Of a DNA stretch of 42,770 nt, positions 30,295 to 39,664 are shown piece by piece (position 1 is the first letter of the stretch; every line of letters begins with the position of its first letter). The DNA comes from Oscillospiraceae bacterium (lineage in GTDB: Bacteria > Bacillota > Clostridia > Oscillospirales > Ruminococcaceae): contig CAADVD010000051.1 in the NCBI GenBank assembly GCA_900752435.1, positions 1-42,770 of the forward strand, written 5' to 3'. The position numbers were made by a program, and so were the translations under genes. The notes under the pieces are model-generated. The model had not been told where the DNA came from. It saw only the letters and a list, made by a program, of their open reading frames with translations, and ran no database searches.

Positions 30295-33200
30295 ATGGAA
30301 TTTAACGTATTTGAGTCAATCAAAATAGGCCTTGCGTCTCCGGAACAAATACTCGAGTGGTCGCATGGTGAGGTGGAAAAACCGGAAACCATCAACTACC
30401 GTACCCTCAAGCCGGAACGCGGCGGCTTGTTCTGCGAGTGCATTTTCGGCCCAACCAAGGACTGGGAGTGCCACTGCGGAAAATACAAACGTCTGCGTTA
30501 TAAAGGGAAAATCTGTGACAAGTGCGGCGTTGAAGTCACCCGTTCCAAGGTTCGCCGTGAACGCATGGGTCACATTCAGCTGGCGGCGCCGGTTTCCCAC
30601 ATCTGGTATTTTAAAGGCATTCCGTCCCGTATGGGCTTGATTCTCGACATTTCTCCGAGAAGACTTGAAGAAGTGCTGTACTTTGCCAAATACATCGTCA
30701 TTGACCCGATGGATACCATTCTGGAAAAGGGTCAGCTGCTGACGGAAAAAGAATACGCCGATATGCGTGAAAAATACGGCGACGGCTTCAAAGCCGGCAT
30801 GGGCGCAGAATCCGTGAAGGAACTGCTCCAGGAAATGGATTTGGATGTGCTCTCCAAAGAAATCAAAGACGCTTTGGAAACCGCAACCGGTCAAAAACGC
30901 GTGCGCCTGCTCAAGCGCTTGGAAGTGGTAGAAGCGTTCCGCACTTCCGGCAACCGTCCGGAATGGATGATTCTCGATGTGGTTCCGGTTATTCCGCCGG
31001 ATATTCGCCCGATGGTTCAGCTCGACGGCGGACGTTTTGCAACGTCGGACTTAAACGATTTGTACCGTCGTGTAATCAACCGCAACAACCGTCTGAAACG
31101 CTTGTTGCAGTTGGCGGCTCCGGACATCATCATCCGCAACGAAAAACGCATGCTGCAGGAAGCAGTGGACGCGCTGATTGACAACGGCCGCCGCGGCCGT
31201 CCGGTCACCGGCCCGAACAACCGTCCGCTCAAATCCCTGTCCGATATGCTCAAAGGTAAACAGGGGCGTTTCCGTCAAAACTTGCTCGGTAAACGTGTGG
31301 ACTATTCCGGCCGTTCCGTTATCGTTGTTGGTCCGGAACTGAAAATGTACCAGTGCGGTTTGCCGAAAGAAATGGCGCTGGAACTGTTTAAACCGTTTGT
31401 CATGAAGCGCTTGGTGGAAACCGGTGCAGCAAACAACATCAAGAGTGCCAGAAAAATGGTGGAACGCGCGAAACCGGAAGTTTGGGACGCGCTGGAAATC
31501 GTGATTAAGGCACATCCGGTGCTCTTGAACCGTGCGCCGACGCTGCACAGACTGGGAATTCAGGCATTTGAACCGGTGCTGGTCGAAGGACGTGCGCTGA
31601 AACTGCATCCGCTCGTTTGTACCGCTTACAACGCGGACTTCGACGGTGACCAGATGGCGGTTCACGTACCGCTGTCCGCAGAAGCGCAGGCGGAAGCTCG
31701 CTTCCTGATGCTGGCGGCAAACAACTTGCTGAAACCGTCCGACGGACGTCCGGTTGCGGTTCCGTCTCAGGATATGGTGCTGGGTGCGTACTACTTGACG
31801 CTGGTCAAAGACGGCGACAAGGGCGAAGGCAAGGTGTTCCGCGACTTCAACGAAGCGCTGATGGCTTATCAGGACGGTGTGGTAACGCTGCATGCGAAAA
31901 TTAAGGTGCGTGTGACCAAAACCGTTGGGGAACGCAGCATCAGCAAAATCATCGAAACGACCGTTGGCCGCATGATCTTCAACGAACCGATTCCGCAGGA
32001 TTTGGGGTTTGTGGATCGAACCAACAGTGAAAATCAGTTTGACCTTGAAATTTCTTTCCTGGTGAAAAAGAAACAGCTTGGTCAGATTGTGGATAAATGC
32101 ATCCGTGCACATGGCACGGCGACCACCTCTGAGGTGCTCGACAAAATCAAGGCGCTCGGCTTTAAATACTCCACGAAGGGCGCGGTTACGGTTGCTGTCT
32201 GCGACGCGACCATCCCGCCGGAAAAGAAAGAGTATATTGCAGACGCGGAAGCGCAGATTGAAGAAATTATCGAACAGTTTGAAATGGGTCTTATTTCCGA
32301 TGAAGAACGTTACAAACTCGTACTGGAAACGTGGAACGCTTGTACCGACCGCGTAACCGACGCATTGCAGAAAAACCTCGACCCGTACAACCCGATCAAC
32401 ATGATGGCGGACTCCGGTGCGCGTGGTAGTATCAACCAGATTCGTCAGCTCGCCGGTATGCGTGGCTTGATTGCCAATACCGCTGGTGCGACCATCGAAA
32501 TTCCGATCCGTGCAAACTATCGTGAAGGCCTGAACATTTTGGAATACTTCATTTCTTCCCGTGGTGCGCGTAAAGGTTTGGCGGATACGGCGCTTCGTAC
32601 AGCGGACTCCGGTTATTTGACCCGTCGTTTGGTTGACGTTTCGCAGGATGTGGTGGTTCGTCAGGACGACTGCGGTACGCATGAGGGCATTGAAGTGTAC
32701 GCCATCAAGCAGGGCAAGGAAATGATTGAACCGTTGGCGGACCGTCTGCATGGACGTTATCTGTGCGAGGACTTCATTGATCCGGAAACTGGCAGTGTGT
32801 TGGTTTCCAGAGACAAAATGCTGGATGAGAAAGACATTAAGAAGCTGGAACGTGCTGGCGTGGAAACCATCAAGATTCGTTCCATTCTGACCTGCGAATG
32901 CAAGCATGGCGTGTGCTCGAAGTGCTACGGTGCAAACTTGGCAAACGGCAATCCGGTTGCAGTCGGCGAAGCGGTTGGTATCATCGCGGCGCAGTCCATT
33001 GGTGAACCGGGTACGCAGTTGACGATGCGTACGTTCCATACCGGCGGTATCGCGAACGCAGAGGATATTACTCAGGGTCTTCCGAGGGTTGAAGAACTGT
33101 TTGAAAGCCGGAAGCCGAAGAGTGCGGCGATCATCTCCGAAATCGCAGGTAAGACGCGCTTTGAAGAAATCAAGAGAACCAAAAATATTGTTGTCACCGC

Positions 33201-33846
33201 TCCGGACGGGGATGAAAGACAATATCAGATTCCATATGGTTACCGCATCAAAATTCAGGAAGGCGACTATGTGGAAAAGGGTCAGTCTTTGACCGAGGGT
33301 TCTGTGAACCCGCATGATGTATTGGCGGTATTGGGTGAGGATGCCGTGCAGAATTACCTGATTACCGAGGTACAGAAAGTGTACCGTATGCAGGGTGTTG
33401 ATACCAACGATAAGCACATTGAGGTGATCGTTCGTCAGATGATGCGCAAGGTACGCGTCATCGATGCCGGTGACACCACGCTGCTGCCGGGCGGTTTGGC
33501 TGACCGTTCAGAAGTGCGTTGGCAGAACAAAGAAATCGAAGAGCGGATTGCCAACGGTGAAACCGAACTTCGCAAGGCGGAGGTTCAGCCGGTGCTGTTG
33601 GGTATTACCAAAGCATCGTTGGCTACGGACAGCTTCTTGTCCGCCGCTTCGTTCCAGGAAACCACACGCGTGCTGACCGAAGCCGCCATTAAGGGCAAGG
33701 TTGACCCGTTGATTGGTTTGAAGGAAAACGTCATTATCGGTAAGCTGGTTCCGGCTGGTACCGGTATGAGCTGTTACCGCAATGTGGAGGTTGTTCCGAC
33801 TGCTCCGCAGACGGTGATGGCGGCCGCGCTGGAAGATATCGATTAA
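30295..33846 (+). CDS. rpoC: RNA polymerase beta' subunit
   Basis: About 1183 aa. Translation from ATG 30295 (MEFNVFESIKIGLASPEQI) follows TGGAGG 6 nt upstream; the in-frame ATG at 30283 overlaps that ribosome site. The N-terminal zinc site has CECIFGPTKDWECHCG and ICDKCGVEV. The catalytic loop YNADFDGDQMAVH lies near residue 445. The second zinc site includes CECKHGVCSKCYG. The trigger-loop region includes GIIAAQSIGEPGTQLTMRTFHTGG. Length is typical. It is co-transcribed with rpoB across a 111-nt gap and ended by the terminator at 33868. The usual downstream rpsL-rpsG-fusA-tuf genes are missing, and CRISPR-Cas follows. Confidence 0.98.
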   Translation: MEFNVFESIKIGLASPEQILEWSHGEVEKPETINYRTLKPERGGLFCECIFGPTKDWECHCGKYKRLRYKGKICDKCGVEVTRSKVRRERMGHIQLAAPVSHIWYFKGIPSRMGLILDISPRRLEEVLYFAKYIVIDPMDTILEKGQLLTEKEYADMREKYGDGFKAGMGAESVKELLQEMDLDVLSKEIKDALETATGQKRVRLLKRLEVVEAFRTSGNRPEWMILDVVPVIPPDIRPMVQLDGGRFATSDLNDLYRRVINRNNRLKRLLQLAAPDIIIRNEKRMLQEAVDALIDNGRRGRPVTGPNNRPLKSLSDMLKGKQGRFRQNLLGKRVDYSGRSVIVVGPELKMYQCGLPKEMALELFKPFVMKRLVETGAANNIKSARKMVERAKPEVWDALEIVIKAHPVLLNRAPTLHRLGIQAFEPVLVEGRALKLHPLVCTAYNADFDGDQMAVHVPLSAEAQAEARFLMLAANNLLKPSDGRPVAVPSQDMVLGAYYLTLVKDGDKGEGKVFRDFNEALMAYQDGVVTLHAKIKVRVTKTVGERSISKIIETTVGRMIFNEPIPQDLGFVDRTNSENQFDLEISFLVKKKQLGQIVDKCIRAHGTATTSEVLDKIKALGFKYSTKGAVTVAVCDATIPPEKKEYIADAEAQIEEIIEQFEMGLISDEERYKLVLETWNACTDRVTDALQKNLDPYNPINMMADSGARGSINQIRQLAGMRGLIANTAGATIEIPIRANYREGLNILEYFISSRGARKGLADTALRTADSGYLTRRLVDVSQDVVVRQDDCGTHEGIEVYAIKQGKEMIEPLADRLHGRYLCEDFIDPETGSVLVSRDKMLDEKDIKKLERAGVETIKIRSILTCECKHGVCSKCYGANLANGNPVAVGEAVGIIAAQSIGEPGTQLTMRTFHTGGIANAEDITQGLPRVEELFESRKPKSAAIISEIAGKTRFEEIKRTKNIVVTAPDGDERQYQIPYGYRIKIQEGDYVEKGQSLTEGSVNPHDVLAVLGEDAVQNYLITEVQKVYRMQGVDTNDKHIEVIVRQMMRKVRVIDAGDTTLLPGGLADRSEVRWQNKEIEERIANGETELRKAEVQPVLLGITKASLATDSFLSAASFQETTRVLTEAAIKGKVDPLIGLKENVIIGKLVPAGTGMSCYRNVEVVPTAPQTVMAAALEDID

Positions 33847-33867
33847 GGATAATAACAATTGAATGAG

Positions 33868-33898
33868 AGAGCATCTGCTTGTTGCAGGTGCTCTTTTT
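33868..33898 (+). terminator. Terminator after rpoC
   Basis: An 11-bp stem (AGAGCATCTGC, 33868-33878, with 33884-33894, one G-U) is followed by TTTTT. Confidence 0.85.
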
Positions 33899-34001
33899 GT
33901 ATGCGCAAAAAAGAGAAAAGCGACATGGAATGAGAAATTGACAGGTATTTTGGTAATCAGTAAATTTTTTTAAAAATTTATCATTTTATTGGAAGAATCG
34001 C

Positions 34002-34030
34002 TTGCAAATTGCACAAAAATATAGTATGAT
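34002..34030 (+). promoter_or_regulatory. Promoter of the cas operon
   Basis: TTGCAA (34002-34007) and TATGAT (34025-34030) are spaced 17 bp, 65 nt before cas3. An AT palindrome (AAATTTTTTTAAAAATTTA) lies just upstream around 33962-33980. Confidence 0.65.
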
Positions 34031-34095
34031 AAAACATATACTTATAGCAAATACATAACACTTACGTTTGAATTGTGAAGGGGTGACACAAGTAA

Positions 34096-36336
34096 ATGGA
34101 GTATATTGCGAGATTTGATAAAGATGGAATTCGGTCGCAGTCGATTCATCATCATTTGGAGCAGGTGGCAACGTATTGTGCAGAAAATTGCCGAGACTTT
34201 ACGGAAGCACAGATTGGGGAAGTGCTGGGTTGGCTGCATGACATTGGAAAGTATACGGAGGATTTTCAGCGAAGAGTACGAAACGAGCCGATTCATACCC
34301 AGCACGCCATTGCCGGTGCGGCGGAATGTGAGCGATTGTATCAGAAAACCAAGAATTATTTGTATCGACTGCTCAGCTATTGCATTGCTGGCCATCATGC
34401 TGGATTGCCGAATTGGCAAAGTGGACAAGCATTCGACAGTGATTTATCTGTACGGTTACGAGAATTGAATAAACATATTGGTGATTATAGCGCATGGAAA
34501 ACGGAAATTGAGGTTCCGCCTTTGCCCAATTCGTATTTGCCATTTCAGCCGTCCAAATATCTTGCAAAGCATTTCGGGTTTGCTTTTCAGATGTATACGC
34601 GCTTTTTGTTTTCCGCCTTGGTGGATGCAGATCGGACGGATGCACAGGGCTTTGAGGAACAGAATGTGGTGGAAGCAGTCAAAAAGCATCTGTCCTTAGC
34701 AGAAATGGAAGCTATTTATACGGAGAAAACAGAGGCTTTTCGAGCAGACGCAGAAGCAACCTATATCAATCAAATACGCGACTCCATTTTAGACGATTGC
34801 TATGAGGCGGCAAAAGGGGAAAAGGGATTCTATTCTTTGTCCGTACCGACCGGCGGCGGAAAAACACGCTCCAGCCTTGGGTTTGCGTTGCGGCATGGTG
34901 TGATGCATAAAATGAAACGCATTATCTATTCCATTCCGTTTACTTCTATTATTGAACAAAATGCAGAGGTCTATCGGGAATTATTGGGTGATGACGATGT
35001 TTTAGAGCATCATTGCAATTTTGAAAATCCTTACCGCACTGACGCTTCAGAAGAAGAGATGCTCAAACACAAACGGTTGTTGCTGGCGCAGGAAAATTAC
35101 GAATCGCCTTTGATTGTGACTACTAACGTCCAATTTTTTGAAAGCCTGTTTTCCAACAAGCCGTCGCGTGTACGGAAACTACACAATTATGCAAACAGCG
35201 TAATCATTTTGGATGAGGTGCAGGCCATTCCAAATGAATACATCAAGCCCTGCATGTATGCGCTGACGGAGTTGGTTGAGCATTATGGCTGTACAGTTGT
35301 TTTGTGTACGGCAACCCAGCCGGAATTTGCAGAAAACGGATTGCTGCCGGAACATGTAAAGGTAAAAGAAATTATTTCCAATAAAGCGAAATTGTTTGCC
35401 GATTTGAAGCGGACGAAGGGCTGTTTTTTGGGACAACAAACGGTGGAGGAAATTGGTGCACAGTTGCGGGAGCAAAAGCAGGTACTCTGTGTGGTCAACA
35501 CCAAGCGCCATGCGCTGGATTTGTTCGCACAGTTGGATGCAAAGGATGAAGCGAATTTTTATTTAACCACCAATATGATGCCGTGCCATCGCGTACAGGT
35601 GATTGAGGAAATCAAACAGCGATTGCACGACAAATTACCTTGTCGGGTGGTGTCCACGCAGTTGATTGAGGCCGGTGTGGATGTGGATTTTCCGGTGGTG
35701 TACCGTTCGCTGACCGGCATTGACAGCATCATTCAGGCGGCCGGTCGGTGTAACCGCGAAGGGAAAAATCCAGTGGCTGAGGTGTTTGTGTTTGAACCGG
35801 AACCGGCGTATGCCTGCACGGGTTATTTGGGCATGACTGCGGCATTGGCAAAGGGCATTATTCAGCGGTTTCCGGAGGATTTTTTGGGAGAGAAAGCGGT
35901 TCATGCTTATTTTGTCAAACTATTTGATTTTAGCGGCGATAATGTAGATAGTAAGAACATCTTAAAAGAAGATTCGCAATTGAATCGCAATTTTGCATTT
36001 GATTTCCAAACGATTGCAGAGAACTTCCGTCTAATTGATTCGCAGGGATTTCCAGTAGTAATTTTAAATGATGAAACGAACTGGAATGGTGAAAGCAAAG
36101 AGGTTTGTAAACAATTGAAAAAAGCGGAGTTCGCAGAAGGCTTGGGCGGTATTTTGAGAGAGCTTTCCAAACATTGTGTCAACGTGCGTCCGAACGTTCT
36201 GGATAAAATGAAAGAAGCCGGAGTACTGAAAACCGTTGCCGATGAAATTTTGGTGCTGACGCAATTGGATTGGTATCGCGAAAAGACTGGTTTGACTATG
36301 CCGGAGGAACCCAATGAAATTGACTATATTGTGTAA
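34096..36336 (+). CDS. cas3: Cas3 HD nuclease-helicase (type I-C)
   Basis: A 746-aa single-polypeptide Cas3. The N-terminal HD domain shows LGWLHDIGKYTEDFQRR (H48-D49) and HAIAGAAE, with a further IAGHHAG. The helicase part has Walker A SVPTGGGKTRSS (about residue 250), Walker B ILDEVQAIP (about 372), TATQPEF, and motif VI QAAGRCNREG (about 547). It is recruited by Cascade to nick and degrade R-loop DNA. The start has AAGGGG about 10 nt upstream. It is the first gene of the operon, and all key residues I can check are present. Confidence 0.96.
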   Translation: MEYIARFDKDGIRSQSIHHHLEQVATYCAENCRDFTEAQIGEVLGWLHDIGKYTEDFQRRVRNEPIHTQHAIAGAAECERLYQKTKNYLYRLLSYCIAGHHAGLPNWQSGQAFDSDLSVRLRELNKHIGDYSAWKTEIEVPPLPNSYLPFQPSKYLAKHFGFAFQMYTRFLFSALVDADRTDAQGFEEQNVVEAVKKHLSLAEMEAIYTEKTEAFRADAEATYINQIRDSILDDCYEAAKGEKGFYSLSVPTGGGKTRSSLGFALRHGVMHKMKRIIYSIPFTSIIEQNAEVYRELLGDDDVLEHHCNFENPYRTDASEEEMLKHKRLLLAQENYESPLIVTTNVQFFESLFSNKPSRVRKLHNYANSVIILDEVQAIPNEYIKPCMYALTELVEHYGCTVVLCTATQPEFAENGLLPEHVKVKEIISNKAKLFADLKRTKGCFLGQQTVEEIGAQLREQKQVLCVVNTKRHALDLFAQLDAKDEANFYLTTNMMPCHRVQVIEEIKQRLHDKLPCRVVSTQLIEAGVDVDFPVVYRSLTGIDSIIQAAGRCNREGKNPVAEVFVFEPEPAYACTGYLGMTAALAKGIIQRFPEDFLGEKAVHAYFVKLFDFSGDNVDSKNILKEDSQLNRNFAFDFQTIAENFRLIDSQGFPVVILNDETNWNGESKEVCKQLKKAEFAEGLGGILRELSKHCVNVRPNVLDKMKEAGVLKTVADEILVLTQLDWYREKTGLTMPEEPNEIDYIV

Positions 36337-36353
36337 AAAGGAGATGATGCATC

Positions 36354-37019
36354 TTGTATGGAATTATGCTGAGGGTTTGGGGTGATTATGCACTGTTTAG
36401 CCGTCCAGAAATGAAAGTGGAACGCGTGACCTATGATGTCATGACGCCATCCGCGGCACGAGGAATTTTGACAGCAATACATTGGAAACCCGCGATACGC
36501 TGGCTTGTCGATGAAATCCATGTGATCAAACCGATTCAGTTTGGCAATATCCGGCGCAATGAGGTGAAAAGCAAAATCCAATCCAGAGACATCAACAATG
36601 CCATGAAAGGGAAAACAGAGGGCTTTTACCTCAACACCAACAGTTCGGACGAACGACAGCAGAGAGCGTCTCTCATTCTCAAGGATGTGGAATACATCAT
36701 CAAAGCGCATTTTGAAATGACCGACCAAGCTGGAGAAACGGATACACCGGAAAAGCATTACAACATCTTTTTGCGCCGTGCCCGTCAAGGACAGTGCTTT
36801 CATCATCCATATTTTGGATGTCGGGAATTTCCAGTCAACTTTGAATTGGTGGAATCGGAAGAGTCATTGCCGAAGCCCATTCCATTGGATAAGGACTTGG
36901 GGTATATGCTTTACGACATTGATTTTAAACACGATAGGACTCCGGTATTCTTCCGTGCTCAGCTGGAGCAGGGGATTCTGCGCATGGATGAGAAGCTGAA
37001 AGGGAGGGTGAACGCATGA
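36354..37019 (+). CDS. cas5c: Cas5c crRNA-processing endonuclease/Cascade subunit
   Basis: A 221-aa RAMP protein. IMLRVWGDYALFSRPEMKVERVTYDVMTPSAARGIL is the hallmark N-terminus of Cas5c/d. Type I-C lacks Cas6, so Cas5c cuts pre-crRNA at the base of the repeat stem and stays on the 5' handle. Translation starts at TTG 36354: an in-frame TGA lies at 36345, and AAGGAG is 11 nt upstream. The next ATG (36366) would remove conserved residues. It overlaps cas8c by 4 nt. Confidence 0.94.
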   Translation: MYGIMLRVWGDYALFSRPEMKVERVTYDVMTPSAARGILTAIHWKPAIRWLVDEIHVIKPIQFGNIRRNEVKSKIQSRDINNAMKGKTEGFYLNTNSSDERQQRASLILKDVEYIIKAHFEMTDQAGETDTPEKHYNIFLRRARQGQCFHHPYFGCREFPVNFELVESEESLPKPIPLDKDLGYMLYDIDFKHDRTPVFFRAQLEQGILRMDEKLKGRVNA

Positions 37020-38788
37020 TTTTGCAGGCTTTGTGCAAGTGCTACGACTTGATGGAAGCGAGCGATACGTTTGATGTTTGCCCGATGGGGTATTCCAAAG
37101 TTCCCTGCGCCTTCGCCATTGAGTTGGAGGAGGACGGGTCGGTGGTGGCCGGTTCGCCGATTCCGCTGATTGGCGGAAAAAAGGGGCAGGAATTGAAAGT
37201 GCCGTTACAGCCGGGACGAAGCGGAAAGAATCCCATTCCTTATTTTTTGTGTGATAAAAGCAAGTACTTTTTGGGATTGGAAATACCCAATGGCAAAAAG
37301 GAGCTGGTTGAAACCAAAGCCTCTTTTGAAAATTGTCTGCAAAAGCATCAGGAAATTTTAGGACAAGTGGACGATGCTGGCGCACAGGCACTGCTTCGCT
37401 TTTTGGAGCGTGTCAAAGATGGTTACCGGCTCGATGTGGATGCGTCGCACGAGGTGTATAAAGGCGGAAACTTGGTGTTTAAGCTGGTGGACACACGCGG
37501 CTATCTGCACGACCGGCCAGCCTTAAAAGAAGCATGGATGGCTTATTTGAATCAGCCAACGGCTGAGGATAAGAAAAGCTATTATGGCGAATGTCTGGTC
37601 ACCGGAGAATCCGATGTAAAAATTGCACGAACCCACACAATGTTGAAGGGAGTTTTAGGCAGTAATACGACAGGTGCAAACTTGGTGAGCTTTAATTTTC
37701 CCTCCGCAGAATCCTATGGAAAAAGCCAGTCGTACAATGCGCCTGTATCCGAAACGGCCATGTTTGAGTATACCACCGCCCTGCAAACACTGCTCAACAG
37801 CAAAAACACACGGATGTATCTGGGAGACATGACTTGTGTGTTTTGGGCGGAAAAGCAAATGGATGTGGTAACCGATGTTTTGTTCGACCTGCTGACCGGT
37901 GATTATGAGGACGTTTCTGAGAATTTGGATACGATGGAAACGCGCAAAATTCACCGCGTATTGGCTCGCACTTATATGGGACTGGATACGGCAGGGGATA
38001 TTTCCGTGATTAACCCAGATACGGAAATTTATTTGCTGGGACTGGCACCCAATGTGGCGCGTGTCTGCGTGCGCTTTTGGTATAAAAATACGTTTGGACA
38101 TTTTGTGAAACAGATGAAACAGCATCAAGCGGATATGGCAATCATTCGTCCTGCCAATGTGAAGCGGCCGGTTTCAATTCGGGATATTCTGAATACCATG
38201 GCGGTTCAGGGAAAAGCGGAGAATGTTCCTAGAACGTTGGAGGCTTCGCTGATGCAGGCCATTTTAAATGGTACATTGTATCCGGACGGTGTGTATCGAA
38301 ATATTTTGATGCGCATTCGGGCAGAAGCAGGAGAGGACTTTTCCATTAATTTTACACGGGTGTCCTTTATTAAGGCGTATTTGACCCGTCGAAATAGAAT
38401 TTTAAAGCAATCAAAGGAGGAAATTACAGTGGCACTCAATGAACAATCCACAAGTACGGCCTATCAGCTTGGACGGCTTTTTGCGGTACTGGAAAAATTG
38501 CAGGAGGATGCAGGCAATACGGGCTTGCGGGAACGGTATTTTCAAAGTGCATCGACCACACCGGCGGTGATTTTTCCGACGCTGCTGCATTTGGCACAGC
38601 ACCACATTGCGAAGAGCGAGTGGGGCAAAAACAGCGACTATCGCATTTCAGCGATTTTACAGAATGTCACGGAATTTCCAGTGACGCTGTCCACAGAGGA
38701 TCAAGGGAGATTTATTTTGGGCTATTATCATCAGCGGCAGGATTTGTACACGAAGAAAACCAAAGAGAATGAAAAAACGGAAGATTAG
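37016..38788 (+). CDS. cas8c: Cas8c (Csd1) large Cascade subunit
   Basis: A 590-aa Csd1-family protein beginning MILQALCKCYDLMEASDTFDVCPMGYSKVPCAFAIEL. It contains typical TTGANLVSFNFPSAESYGKSQ and LGLAPNVARVCVRFWY segments. It recognises the PAM and anchors the R-loop in the type I-C effector. It starts inside the cas5c stop (ATGA overlap). Its 3' third also encodes Cas11c from an internal start at codon 472. Confidence 0.95.
   Translation: MILQALCKCYDLMEASDTFDVCPMGYSKVPCAFAIELEEDGSVVAGSPIPLIGGKKGQELKVPLQPGRSGKNPIPYFLCDKSKYFLGLEIPNGKKELVETKASFENCLQKHQEILGQVDDAGAQALLRFLERVKDGYRLDVDASHEVYKGGNLVFKLVDTRGYLHDRPALKEAWMAYLNQPTAEDKKSYYGECLVTGESDVKIARTHTMLKGVLGSNTTGANLVSFNFPSAESYGKSQSYNAPVSETAMFEYTTALQTLLNSKNTRMYLGDMTCVFWAEKQMDVVTDVLFDLLTGDYEDVSENLDTMETRKIHRVLARTYMGLDTAGDISVINPDTEIYLLGLAPNVARVCVRFWYKNTFGHFVKQMKQHQADMAIIRPANVKRPVSIRDILNTMAVQGKAENVPRTLEASLMQAILNGTLYPDGVYRNILMRIRAEAGEDFSINFTRVSFIKAYLTRRNRILKQSKEEITVALNEQSTSTAYQLGRLFAVLEKLQEDAGNTGLRERYFQSASTTPAVIFPTLLHLAQHHIAKSEWGKNSDYRISAILQNVTEFPVTLSTEDQGRFILGYYHQRQDLYTKKTKENEKTED
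38429..38788 (+). CDS. cas11c: Cas11c small subunit from internal start within cas8c
   Basis: The in-frame GTG at 38429 (codon 472 of cas8c) is preceded by a perfect AAAGGAGG at 38413-38420 with 8-nt spacing, which is striking inside a coding region. It would give a 119-aa helical protein (VALNEQSTSTAYQLGRLFAV onward, read with initiator Met) ending with the Cas8c stop. Published work on type I-C systems shows that Cas11c is made this way and is needed for Cascade. The product here is inferred from sequence; size, frame and ribosome site all fit. Confidence 0.85.
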   Translation: MALNEQSTSTAYQLGRLFAVLEKLQEDAGNTGLRERYFQSASTTPAVIFPTLLHLAQHHIAKSEWGKNSDYRISAILQNVTEFPVTLSTEDQGRFILGYYHQRQDLYTKKTKENEKTED

Positions 38789-38803
38789 AGAGGAGCAATT
38801 ACC

Positions 38804-39664
38804 ATGGCATTGGAAAAGAGATATGAATTTGTACTGTTATTTGATGTAGAAAACGGCAACCCAAACGGCGATCCAGACGCAGGGAATATGCCACGCATCG
38901 ATCCGGAAACCGGTTATGGTATTGTGACCGATGTTTGCTTAAAGAGAAAAATTCGCAATTATGTGGAGATTACGCGTGAGGATGAACCGGGCTTTGACAT
39001 CTATGTCAAAGAGGGAATTCCGCTGAATGTCCAGCATAAAAAAGCATATGAAGCATACGATATGAAGCCGGATAAAACCCTGCCAAAAGATAAGGCGGAG
39101 GCCATGAAGCTCACCGGATTTATGTGCAAAAATTTCTTTGATGTGCGCACATTTGGTGCAGTAATGTCCACCAAGGTCAACTGCGGACAGGTGCGCGGAC
39201 CAGTACAAATCAACTTTGCGCGGAGCATTGACCCAATTGTGCCGCAGGAACTGACCATCACACGTGTAACCGTGACCAGCGAAGAGGACAAGCAGAAAAA
39301 AGATCACGAGATGGGACGGAAACAGATTGTTCCCTATGCGCTGTATCGGGCGGAGGGTTACATTTCTGCACATTTGGCGCAAAAGGTCACGGGCTTTGAC
39401 GAAGCGGATTTGGAAGTACTGTGGGAAAGCTTGATTAACTTGTTTGAGCATGACCATTCGGCGTCGCGCGGAAAGATGGCTTCCAGAAAGCTGTTTGTGT
39501 TTGAGCACAGCACCGCTTTGGGCAATGCGCCGTCGCATGTGCTGTTTGATAAAATCAAAGTGGCGCGCAAAGCGGATGTGGCGGTTCCCAGACAGTTTGA
39601 AGATTATGAGGTGAACGTGGAGGCGGATATTCCGCAGGGCGTTACGCTGATTGAAAAATTATGA
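38804..39664 (+). CDS. cas7c: Cas7c (Csd2) Cascade backbone subunit
   Basis: A 286-aa RAMP protein that polymerises along the crRNA spacer. The N-terminal YEFVLLFDVENGNPNGDPDAGNMPRID and VKRKIRNYV-like (VCLKRKIRNYV) segments are diagnostic of Csd2. So are FFDVRTFGAVMSTK and GPVQINFARSIDPI. The start has AGAGGAG about 8 nt upstream, 15 nt after cas8c. It overlaps cas4 by 4 nt. Confidence 0.96.
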   Translation: MALEKRYEFVLLFDVENGNPNGDPDAGNMPRIDPETGYGIVTDVCLKRKIRNYVEITREDEPGFDIYVKEGIPLNVQHKKAYEAYDMKPDKTLPKDKAEAMKLTGFMCKNFFDVRTFGAVMSTKVNCGQVRGPVQINFARSIDPIVPQELTITRVTVTSEEDKQKKDHEMGRKQIVPYALYRAEGYISAHLAQKVTGFDEADLEVLWESLINLFEHDHSASRGKMASRKLFVFEHSTALGNAPSHVLFDKIKVARKADVAVPRQFEDYEVNVEADIPQGVTLIEKL

